Positions 12,497-25,536 of a stretch of 64,000 bases of DNA are shown here, in pieces. Below the pieces are notes generated by a model that was not told the DNA's origin, ran no database searches, and saw only the letters and a list, made by a program, of their open reading frames with translations. The stretch spans positions 1,304,501 through 1,368,500 of the forward strand of contig JASXTE010000011.1 in assembly GCA_030280995.1 (NCBI GenBank), read 5' to 3'. Every line of letters begins with the position of its first letter. The first letter of the stretch is position 1. A program made the position numbers and the translations under genes. The stretch comes from Hemileia vastatrix (lineage: Eukaryota > Basidiomycota > Pucciniomycetes > Pucciniales > Zaghouaniaceae).

Positions 12497-13501
12497 TTCT
12501 CATCTTTCCTACTGGTCTTCTTTGGCAAACCAACTCCTTCTCTTATTCTCATGGCAACCACATCTGCTTGTCTTCTCATTGCTCCCTGAATGGCATCTCT
12601 TGACTTCTCAATTCTCTAACACCTACAATCCACCTGAAAAGTAATTCAAACCTATCTCTTATTTCCATTCCCAATCTCTGGTGCTGAACATGCTTTATCC
12701 TCATGCAACCATTATGATTTTGTCTCATTTCTCAAGAAGCTCCCATTTCTCCTTTCCTTGCATCACATGGGTTGATATCAGTCAATCTAGTAATACTTTT
12801 ATTTTCTTTTTCATCTTTGTTTCTCTTTTCATTTTTTTTCTTCTGTTGGCCTTTATCCTTTTTGCTTTCTTTCTGGTACTAGATGATGTGTTTCTCTGTT
12901 GATGGGGGGGGTGTTAGGAATCTGGTAATATTAACTATAGTCTCTCGTGTTAATGGAAGTTACATTTTAGTCTAATGATATTAACTCTAGTCACTCTCTA
13001 TTTCTAGCTACAGTCACTCTCTAATAGTTGATTTATAGTTGAAGATGTTTGTGATATTAACTCTAGTCACTCTCCATTACTAGCTACTGTCACTTGCTAA
13101 TAGTTGAATTATAGTTGTAGGATGATGTTTGTCTAGCAAAGTGGAGGGGGGGGGGGTGTTATGATTTTGCCATAGTTATGTACTTAGCTAGACTCCTATC
13201 ATGTATATAGTCTAGCCCCCAGCCCCTTTGGAGTACTTTGCCTGGCTCTGCAAGGTATCAGTCTCTACAAGTTTTAGTTAGTCTCACTGCTGTATCCAGC
13301 ATAGCCAGTCCCATCTTAGACTAGTGTTAGTGCTAGTAGTAGTCTGCCTTCTTAGGTCTTACCACAGTCCCATCTTCCCTCACTGTTGGCATTCCCAACA
13401 TAGTCAGTCTTAGTTAGTCTCACTGCTGTACTCAGCATAGTCAGTCCCATCTCAGGCTAGTATTAGCACTAGTAGTAGTCTGCCTTCAAAAGGTCTTAAC
13501 C
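11803..13501 (+). repeat. Solo LTR, family G, with expanded tandem units
   Basis: It begins TGTTAGGATTTAG and ends GGTCTTAACC (family end TTAACA). Direct repeats TCACA flank it at 11798-11802 and 13502-13506, a perfect 5-bp target duplication. After a 170-bp unique part come three diverged tandem units of about 130-145 bp, rich in CATAGTCAGT-type motifs: 11976-12119, then 12120-12166 plus 13270-13373, then 13374-13501. The second unit is interrupted by the H element. The same family flanks the decayed element at 33110-36314 and recurs at 44827. Confidence 0.75.
12167..13269 (+). mobile_element. Miniature copia-like LTR element (family H)
   Basis: Two direct repeats of about 112 bp (12167-12277 and 13157-13269) bound an interior of about 880 bp with no coding capacity. 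The 3' copy starts TGTTATG, both end CTCTACA, and AGTTT flanks the element at 12162-12166 and 13270-13274. The 5' copy is followed by GGTTATGGGCC, which fits pairing with the anticodon region of initiator Met tRNA, the half-tRNA priming known in some copia elements. The 3' copy is preceded by the purine tract GTGGAGGGGGGGGGG. This is the layout of a TRIM. The interior carries a run of more than 30 T (about 12459-12492) and A-rich simple repeats. Confidence 0.7.
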
Positions 13502-13604
13502 TCACAGATGTCCAAGTACCAACACTTACTAACTTTGGACAATCCCCTAATGACATCAGTAAGTAAGTGATAATGTGAGTTGGTTGGTTTATTTAAACAA
13601 CTTA

Positions 13605-13920
13605 CACTGTGTGCAAAACAGTGTAGTTTTTTGAAGTCTAACACCCCATTCAATTCACCAGAAAAAAAATGTGGGCACTTGATTGCAGGTGCCAATCTCT
13701 ATCTTTGACTTGATTCAGTTCTAGCTCAGCTGTAATTCTTCTGGCAATACCCCACACTGAACATGCTACTTTGCATGGCATCAAATCTGAGTTATTCTTG
13801 TGTCACAAATGGATTGAGGGATTGGCACCTGCTAACAGGTTCCAGGTATTTTTTGTGGTGATTACAATGTAATATAAACTAGGTGTCACACTTCAAAAAA
13901 CTACACTGTTTTGCACAGTG
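13605..13920. mobile_element. Foldback MITE, about 316 bp
   Basis: The two ends form inverted repeats of about 40 bp. The left end starts CACTGTGTGCAAAACAGTG, and the right end, read on the minus strand, starts CACTGTGCAAAACAGTG. Both continue through TAGTTTTTTGAAG to ACACC. The interior is unique. Flanking trinucleotides are TTA and TCA, so a target duplication is not certain. It lies 235 bp from the 3' end of CEF1. Confidence 0.6.
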
Positions 13921-14154
13921 TCACTTGCCTACTTTAAAAACAAGCTACAAATACAATTAAAAATAAAAATAATATTCTGTAGCCCATCTGCCCTCTCTCT
14001 TCCTTTTCATTCCCTTCCTCTATTCTCCTCCACCCCCCCCCCCCCAAAAAAAAAAAAAAAAAAAAAAAAAATCCGTTTTATTATCATAATCATCATTATT
14101 GTTTTTATCATTATTTTTAGAAAAAAATAATCCCCCAAACATCATTTCTTCACT

Positions 14155-17452
<3,298 letters not shown>

Positions 17453-17585
17453 GGTGAATTTTGGTGTGGAGGGAGGTTGAATTGGATTCCGTGTTGGAGC
17501 ACATGCATTGCCCCAGATCATATTGCATGACGGAGGTGGATCATTACACACTCCAAACCCTTCTTAACCTCTCTGTGCCCAGTGT

Positions 17586-17711
17586 CACCACACAATATTT
17601 GGGTCAACTTGGAGTCAGATGGAAATCAGATGGAACTCAGACTGAAGTAATACTGAATTTTCACTTGAAGTATCACTCAAACAATAATGGATCTATATTC
17701 AAAACATAGTG
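17586..17711. repeat. Degenerate copy of the CACTA-like MITE
   Basis: It starts CACCACACAATATTTGGG and continues with the GGAACTCAGACTGAA-type repeats seen inside the MITE at 23706-23966. The distal end (CATAGTG) resembles the end of the copy at 44198-44438. It is much shorter (about 126 bp), lacks the palindrome and has no visible target duplication. It lies about 135 bp upstream of the CEF1 start codon. Confidence 0.5.
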
Positions 17712-19180
17712 AAAGTGTGAGGATAACTGAATGGAAGCCAGAAAAGTTCATTCCATGAGTCTACTCAATCACCGTGCTACATTTTTTGAATGTCAAGATT
17801 TAGCAATCGTATATTTCAATCTATTGAATTTTCTTTTTAAAAAAAATAGAATCAACAGAAAACTTAAATTATGTATTATAGATTACAATTAAAAACATGG
17901 AAACCCAAAATTTAAAGTAGGGTAATTATTTTTGAAGCTTTTTGACTAAATGATGGACTTTCACAATTTATTTACACTAATTACTTTTAAATGAAAGATA
18001 GTTGATTATGTATCTTAGAATTAGCATATATCTTTAGGCTTTAGACTCCAATGCATTTTGGGGGCATAGAAAATGCAAGAAAAGGAAAAAAAAAAAACCC
18101 CCAAAATATTTTTATCTTTTATAAATTCTACCAATTCTTCAGCTACTAAGACAATATATATATATATTAAATCATGGGTAAATGAAATATCTATCTAGAT
18201 TTTTGAATATCTTTTTTATTCATTTCATAAATATTTTTTTGGCATACTTTCAGTTGGTGAAGTGATCTAGAGAGCTCAAAAAAAAAAAAAATACAACTCA
18301 GGGAATTCCTTTCATAAAAAATACAGAAAAAATGTGCCTAAATTTATGAAAATAATTTTTAAGTAAATAGAGGAGTATTTCACAAAACTTTTAGCTGAAT
18401 AGTATAGTGTACTTTAATTCTGATATTTGAGATAAAAATACTGTTCATCTGGAGATTCACCTCACAAATTTTACAGTGTTTCCATGTAAGAAGAGGTGCA
18501 CAAGATTAAATTTCAGGCTTTTATAAAATTTAAACACTCTACCAAAGTGGTAGAACTGATATTATTCATCATTCCATAATTTCATTTGTAGAAAGATATC
18601 TATATAAAATTTTATTTGTAAGAAAGATACAATAAATAACTTGAACCATGAAAATATAAATTACTACCATTATAAAAATTAAGTTCGGATTAGTATAAAT
18701 TTATTAAAATACTTTAAAATACATGTAAAAATAATTCAGCTTTTTTATTCAAATTTTTGTAATTAAAATTGTAGAAGATCATACTCTTGGTTGGTGAGAT
18801 AAATAAATTTACAACATAATTTTACAGCTCTAAAATTGCACCTTCTCCTCATGTTAGAAATATAGGTTAATTGTTTTTCAATTCTTAATTTGAAATAAGA
18901 TAATAAAACATATGGGTAAAATTAAATTATCTAATACATTTAATGAGTCAATATAATTGATACTTTCTAGAAAAAAATTCTATATAAATCCTCTTAAATA
19001 TTTTAATTATCAAAATTCAAAACATGAATAATTAATTTTTTACTTAAATCAATTTCAACTGAGAGTATTATGAATTTCCAGTGAAGATTAAAGCAGAAAA
19101 AAAAGTTAATAAGTTAACTTTGATTGCAATTTAAATTTTTGAAAAAGATTTTATGTTTATATTTTAAAAACTTCTATTTT
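17712..19180. other. AT-rich intergenic stretch
   Basis: No credible gene, repeat terminus or RNA gene was seen. There are homopolymer runs and a short (TA)n tract near 18155. Open frames are short and have no coding character. Confidence 0.5.
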
Positions 19181-21400
19181 TGTCAGCCTGGATATCCCCA
19201 GGACTGAGTAAAAAGTACTTATAATTTATGTTAAACACATGGAATATACATGGGAGCAATAAATTAGAGTACACAAATAGTATACATAAGTAAATTTATG
19301 ATAAAATACAAAAATATGCCATTATAACACCTTATATACACATATATATCCATCTTTTATAAGTCTCATGTACTTCATATTAAGTTGGAATATGCTAGGG
19401 TAATCTTAAGAACTTTAAATATAAGGCTACATAACTTTTAAGTATACTTAAAGCTGTTGTTTTCATTGTTTTATGTAAAAAACAAGAAATGCACTTTAAA
19501 TCTCATAAACGTTGATTATATGCACTATAAATTTAATAATATTAAAAATGCGTTTTGACAGATCAATTTGTCTTAATTAGGACTATTGATTTGGCTACTT
19601 AAATGAATAAAAATAACACTTTTCAAATTTGGTGTTTTTTATGCCAGAAATGGCTTCTGTGTACTGGCCACATACTGCCTGCTTTTTTCCCCTGTGAATA
19701 GCTTTATTTTTAGCAAAGTTAGCTTTTTCACACTATAATTACCCCACATTTTATGCCCACTGTGCGGAAACACACTAAAATAGGCAACAGGCACTTATTT
19801 AGTGTCCTAGTTTAATTACAAATGCATTGACCCTTATTATATGCACTAATTAAATTAATAACCTCAAGCTTGGTGCTTTACTTCACTACCAAGCTTAAAT
19901 TTGCCTAAATTAGTCAAGGATTTTTCCGTGAAAGTGCCTTCCAAGAACTGCATGTAGTTACCCCACATGTCGGTGGTCCCCTTGGTCTAGAAGATGAAAC
20001 TCAAGGTCCTACAAGGGTTTGGATGGTTTAATGGGCTCTCAACAATTTGGTACGTATTTCTTATAACTTTTGATTGGTTTTACTCAATTAATAAGAGGTA
20101 TTGTTTTTAAGATATTATTATATTTTATAGATTAGAATTACCTTGTTGTAACTACTAATATGATAAAGTATAGTAATAAAGAATTTAAGTAGTATTTAAT
20201 AAAAATGTTTTGAAAGTAAGGAATGGAATCAAAAGTACAAAAAGAGAGGGCCTTTTATAGGCAAAGATGTGAGAAATAAAAACATGGAGTTAACACCACC
20301 TAATACAAGGGTGTGAGAAAAAGAAACTAAATAAAGAGTGTATGTTAAATAATAAAAGATATACTAAATGGTGTGTAAATAAAGGTATCATTTTATTTGA
20401 AATAAAACTTAAGATCCCTTGGACCATCACATTTAGTACAAAACATTTGATTTAAAATGTTGATTTCAACAAAATCTAAATTACTTAATAAAGGAATTTG
20501 AAAATTTTCTTCTTTTTATATTTTTTATATTTTTAATACTATTTTTATTCCCTCTCATCTGTATTATTGAGCACAGTGTTAGGGATTAAAAATGTGTGTG
20601 AAAATTACTTATTTTTATTAATTTTTTTACATTACTTATTGTACTTAGCTAGTTAGTTGTAAGTAATACATAAGTAGGTAGTAAATAATTGATTATTAAA
20701 TAGGATTTAAAAGGCATGGCTTAATCTCAGTAAGATAATTAATTATTTTACTGGATAAGTCTAGTAGCCTGGCTGACACCACATCTCATGCCCTTTTTTG
20801 GGTTTTTAAGTGGTTTTGCAGTCATATTTGGTTATTTTTGAATGGGGATTTCACATAGTAAAATGTCATGATTAGCCCCATCATTTCTTCTTTTAATCCC
20901 CCTTAATATAGAGTAATAGTTAGTCTTAATTTTTCCTTTTAGTCTTTTATTTTAAATGTATTACATGCATATACTCTCTTTTTTTTGCTTATTATTTATT
21001 TTTGATGGATTACCCCTATTACTACAGGATTTTGGTGGGTGATGTCATTCTAATTATGTTACTGGTAACTCTTTATGTTGTTGGGAATGTCTATTAGTTG
21101 GAATTAGGTGTCATTAATCATGTATAGAGCTGGTAAATCAAGGGGCTCATAGGGGAAGTTAATGTGTATAAAAGAAGGGGGTTTTTGATCTTGTTTTCTA
21201 CAATCTTTATCATTACAATTCAAATATATAACCAATACAATTACAATACATATCAATAGCACTTATAAAGTCTTTGAATAGTATCTGAATTATTACATCT
21301 ATTTTTCTACCAACTATAATATTGTAACCCATTTATATTTAGTGAGATTAAAATTACTGAGACCCTTATATTGAGTTATATTTTAATACTTTTTGGATTT
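19181..21400 (+). repeat. LTR-like sequence E, interrupted by solo LTR D
   Basis: It starts TGTCAGCCTGGATATCC, closely resembling the reverse complement of the B-family LTR end, and continues GGACTGAGTA as in the B family. It then diverges, so it is a related but separate family in the plus orientation. The part beyond the D insertion has a TATA-like TATAAAAG near 21166. The right end is a guess; no CTGACA terminus or primer-binding site was found. Confidence 0.35.
19968..20778 (-). repeat. Solo LTR D (811 bp) with TSD CCACA
   Basis: On the + strand it begins TGTCGGTGG and ends GCCTGGCTGACA, as A-family LTRs do. It is flanked by CCACA on both sides (19963-19967 and 20779-20783). It contains CCTTTTATAGG near 20255, a minus-strand TATA box in the same context as the A LTRs. 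No internal region is present, so it is the product of LTR-LTR recombination. Confidence 0.8.
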
Positions 21401-22480
21401 GTACTACAGTATTCATATAGGACCATTAAAATCTTCTAGAAAACTGGCCATTGAAGCTAGTTCATGTTGTAGACAATCCTCTAGTACTAGCTATAGGCCT
21501 TGACCAAGGGAGTTGGAGAAAAACCAGAGAGAAAATCCCCTGTCCCTTTAGAAAAATATATATGAGATTTACCTGCTACAGTCAATTGGTTCCTGTTTTT
21601 TAAAGCCCCTTTTCCAATACACTTGACTGCTTTATGAGCCAAGAAAGTAGTCTCCAGACAGACTACCAAACCAAATAACTGAAATGTAGACCAATGTCCA
21701 CACCAGAGAAAGTAAAGATACTTGATGTAGGCTGCAAATCCACACCAGAGACAGCAATAATACTTGCTATAGCTTGCAAGACTATAACAGAGAAAACAGT
21801 TGCCAAAGTTGAGTTAAATGAAGAACTAACCTTGCAACAAACACAGCCAATTATGGCCAAAAAAAAGTGAAAACTGAGTGAGGAACAATGATATCACCTC
21901 TGGATGGTTGTATGATAATTAAAGTTGCCCCAAACTCTCTTTTTCACTATTTACACACAGACCACTATCTAAGAGCCTATGCACACCAATGAATTTGGCG
22001 CCTGTACCAGCCAAATTGAATGAAAACCCTCCAGAAGGGCTCCCCAACCTTCTAAAACAGAGGCGGGCGGGCCGCCCGACGTCGGAGATGCCGCCTGAAG
22101 CGGCCCGGCCTCCCTGAAGCCAGAAAACCAACAAAAACCACTAATCTACTTAGAAAAATTAGCTACAACTACTAAAACCTTTAAAACACTGAATTTCACT
22201 ATAACAACATTGAGACATGAAATATAGAGAAAAATTAGCTCTATCCAATGGTACTAAGCACTTAACCCTAAGACTTAAGGTTAGCCCGTAAAACACGAAA
22301 AACAAAATTAAACAGCAATCTTTTATAAATGAAAAATGAGGAAACGACCCCTTAAAACTCAGAATATGAAAAATGTCTACAAGACATAAAATATAGAGAA
22401 AAACCAGGGCTATCTAATGATAGTACCCACATACCCGCAGACCCAATGTCCACGGAATAAAACCAGAAAAATACACAATT
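21401..22480. other. Non-coding stretch with a short GC-rich island
   Basis: No gene was recognised. A stretch of about 50 bp near 22062-22112 is strongly GC-rich and partly self-complementary (GGCGGGCGGGCCGCCCG), in sharp contrast to its AT-rich surroundings. This may be the leader of the element or gene that carries the zinc-motif protein downstream. Confidence 0.4.
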
Positions 22481-22609
22481 CCTTAACAGATGTCAATTAA
22501 GACATGCACAAACAGCGCCAAATCACACAACAAAGGCCCCTGCCAATGTTGGAAGACCACATCCTCCCTCCAATTGAGAATTTCCACATTCTTTCTTCAT
22601 CCAACCACC

Positions 22610-23250
22610 ATGTTTAACCTTCTTCCCAAATCTGCCTCTGAAATGGGTCCCTGCCAATACTGCATCGACAATAATTTAATCTGCACCATGACACCACCTG
22701 TCCATCCATACAGAACGTCCTGCGATGTCTGCCAATCTAGAAAGAAGACCTGCCACAGACCTGGTCCACTTTCTTCTGCAACAGATTCACCTCCACCTCA
22801 ACCTGGTCCTTCTTCTGCCAGCACCAAAAGATCTAGGCCATCCATCCTGATACCCAGATTAATCAAAAAGCTCCACCCTTCCAAGAAGAGTGCCACAACC
22901 CATAAAAAAACTAGTTCCACCATCCCTGGTCCATCTGATGGTAAAGAACATTCATTTCTTCCTTCAACTTTAAAACTGATGACTTCTCAGTTCCTCCATC
23001 TTCTGATAGTGATGATAACAATGTAGGATCCATTGCACCACCAACACAAAACCACTTGCCCACTATCAAGGCCAAGTTCCAACAACACACGTCTCAACAG
23101 AAACAGCTTCTGCTAAACTACTTCCAATCCACTCCTGCTAGAGATCCACAGGACATTGAGAGCAGAAGACACCTCATTCACCAGTTCAAGGCTAATGCTG
23201 AACACTTCATTTCATCTCTTGATTCCCTCTGTAATTCCACTAGTACTTGA
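22610..23250 (+). CDS. Small protein with permuted Zn2Cys6-like motif
   Basis: Two exons (22610-22940 and 22991-23250) are joined across a predicted 50-nt intron with donor GTAAAG, branch ACTGAT and acceptor TTCTCAG. The product is 196 aa. The ATG at 22610 has a good context (CCACCATG); an in-frame ATG at 22490 is possible. Residues from about 13 carry six cysteines as C-x2-C-x6-C-x12-C-x2-C-x6-C, the spacing of a fungal Zn2Cys6 cluster. The basic half (CDVCQSRKKTC) is second, whereas in standard factors it comes first. A Pro/Ser-rich linker, a basic patch and a Gln-rich C-terminus follow. It could be a transcription-factor-like protein or the Gag-like gene of a non-autonomous element. Without the intron the frame breaks at about residue 139. 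Confidence 0.55.
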
Positions 23251-23304
23251 GTTTGATTCAGAAAAGAAAAATTGACCACACCCTCTATAGGATGTAACCA
23301 CAAA

Positions 23305-23400
23305 ACAACCCTCAGTTTTAAGTCTTGGGGGACCATCCTCATTTTATAGTCTTGGGGGACTCAAAAACCCTCAGTTTAAAGTCTTGGGGGACTCAAAACC
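23305..23400. repeat. Short tandem repeat, three units
   Basis: Three diverged copies of a unit of about 30-40 bp, each containing AGTCTTGGGGGAC, follow directly after the zinc-motif gene. Role unknown. Confidence 0.6.
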
Positions 23401-23546
23401 TAAATCATAAACCCAGAACCAGAGATCAACCACATTAAGACACAGAGAAAAAACTAACATTCTGGGGTAATTGTGAATAGAGCTTCCAGCCCATAAATTA
23501 CCCCCAAACTTGCCTTTGCTAAATTCAGAGGCCCCCCTGTGGATAC

Positions 23547-24987
23547 TGTCAGTATAGTCTAGTATATAAGTATGATATAATAGTGTTATTTTATGGTCCT
23601 ACTACTTATTAATAAATGATTTAGTGATTAAACCTCAGGGGAAGACTAATAGAATAGTTATACTCAAATAAAACTCACAATACTTGGATTTAAATGCGTG
23701 CTAGTCACTACGCAATATAGGGGGTGGACTTGCTAGCAAGTCCTCAACCTGAACTCAGATGGAACTCAGATGGAACTCAGACTGAACTCAGACTGAACCC
23801 ATACTGAACTCTACTTGAACACCCACCTAAAACTGTTCTGCTGAGTGGTGTTCATCCCTGATTGTATGGTTCCTTTATCAATAGCTCAATGTGTGTTCAA
23901 TCTATGGTGAGTTTGGGTCCAAGGTTGCGGACTTGCTAGCAAGTCCGCCCCCCATATTGTGTGGTGAGTGGTGGAAAATAGAAGAATAAAATATAGTTAT
24001 AGCTTTTATAAAGATAATATCAATTTATAAGGGCTTTATAATATATTTCTGATTGCTAATAATTGTATTATAGTGTTTGGTTGAAGTGTAGTAATTGAAT
24101 GATGATAATAAACCGTCAAAATCCCTCCTTACTTATACCCAAATCCACTGGAGTGCACAGACCTTCAATCCAGATGATGTCACTGCTATCCCCGGCAATT
24201 ACAGCACTGTGAGGGCCCATCACCTCCCCATGGCGTCCACTTCAAGCAGTTTCAACACCCAGACCTCCAGTAAGGACCCTCCATCACTATTAATAATAAC
24301 ACAGAGTCATACCATAAATAGAAAACCCAGATAAAAGCGGATACCATAAAGAAACAGGTAAAATAAATGATCAAAAAGAGATTTAATGAAACTAAAAGCA
24401 TATAAAGGAAACAAATAAAATTTCCAAGCCCCCAATAACATCCCCAAGCATCCACATTAACCCAGAAACATCCTTCCAACCCATAAATCCGTGAATAACC
24501 ATCCAAGGAAGTAATTTTAGTTGTCCAAACTGGGTGTATGCGCCTGATATAGGTGTCTATGCTTCTGTAGGCGTTGTGAGTCCACTGATTTCGTCCATAT
24601 GACCTAAAATAAGCAGAAAAACAAAGGTTATAGGCTATTAAGGGGCTAAAACCCACTTATATACCTAAATATACATAATATACTGCATATTTCACTGAAT
24701 ATGAGATTTATGTATACATATAAGCTTATGTATGTCAATAATTACTTCATATCACTTAAGATAAGTATATTATGACTCCATTAACACCTTAATAAGTATT
24801 ATTAGGCCATGGATAAGCTATTTAAACTATTATAAATTATATAATAGAATAATAATTATATATATATATAATAAAATAATATATATTATTATTTTAACCT
24901 TATTTTTAAGATATAAGCTTAATCTAGTTAAGGTTATCTTATTTTAAGCATAAGAAATACTCAGTCCTAAGGATATTTAGGCTGACA
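23547..24987 (-). repeat. 3' LTR of B2 with nested MITE
   Basis: It begins TGTCAGTATAG and ends GGCTGACA. Its length is 1441 bp, which is 1177 bp plus the 261-bp MITE and its 3-bp duplication. It pairs with 31483-32659. Confidence 0.9.
23706..23966. mobile_element. CACTA-like MITE copy 1, TSD AGT
   Basis: 261 bp, with inverted ends of about 42 bp (left CACTACGCAATATAGGGGG; right, reversed, CACCACACAATATGGGGGG). Flanking AGT at 23703-23705 and 23967-23969 is absent from the empty site in the other B2 LTR. CACTA/EnSpm elements have CACTR ends and 3-bp duplications. Each end contains the same perfect 18-bp palindrome GGACTTGCTAGCAAGTCC (23726-23743 and 23929-23946). The interior has short GGAACTCAGA-type repeats. 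It has no coding capacity. Confidence 0.85.
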
Positions 24988-25104
24988 CTCCCTCACCCCA
25001 AAAAAAACAATAAAAAAAAATGTTAAGACATTTTAATTAATCTTAAGGAATGAAATAATAAAATAAAAAATAATTTTTATAATACATATACTGAATGAAC
25101 AGTA

Positions 25105-25536
25105 TTATTTAGATTTAAATTTTTTCAAGAGATTTTTAAGATCAGAGATTTCATTTTCTGGAATCCACTGGTCATATTCACTTGATTTATTTTTAAATCT
25201 TAATAGATACTCAACTCCCTTTTCTTTTGTAAGGTGTCTCTTTTTAAGTATCTTTTCAATTTCTGCTTTTTCCACTATTTCTTCAGGTTGCTGTTTATGC
25301 CTTCCTGATCTTCTTGGAAAGAGAGCAGTATCATTAGAATGGTATGGTTTTATAAGAGAAATAGGAAATACTGGATGTTTTCTATCATAAGGTGCATATA
25401 GAATAACCTCAACAGCATTATTACCAACCATCTTTTTAACTACAAATGGTCCAATGAATGGATCCTTCAATTTAACATTACCATTTAAATTGAAATGTAG
25501 CATTGAAATAAGGACTTCATCACCCTCTTTGAACAT
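25105..25536 (-). pseudogene. B2 integrase C-terminus and chromodomain, after a stop
   Basis: In-frame continuation of the B2 pol frame after a TAA at 25537-25539; B1 has a glutamine codon there. It holds the end of integrase and a chromodomain at about residues 80-135 (IEKILKKRH to WIPENE), which in chromoviruses targets insertion to chromatin. Unless the stop is read through, B2 integrase lacks this module. Confidence 0.85.

Noticed and set aside
12273..12533. Open frames rich in Lys or Phe around the long T run
   Set aside because: Produced by the homopolymer and A-rich repeats inside the H element.
13260..13500. CRISPR-like array from the repeated CATAGTCAGT motifs
   Set aside because: The units are long, diverged, contiguous tandem repeats without uniform spacers, in a eukaryotic LTR.
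23521..23560. A polypurine tract and LTR start (TGTGGATAC) just left of B2
   Set aside because: The adjacent tract is C-rich rather than purine-rich on the plus strand, and no matching second LTR was found.
24095..24656. Pairs of 79-aa and 134-aa frames repeated at 24095-24656 and 31767-32328
   Set aside because: They lie inside the two LTRs of B2 and recur because LTRs are duplicated. Composition is not protein-like and B1 copies are broken.
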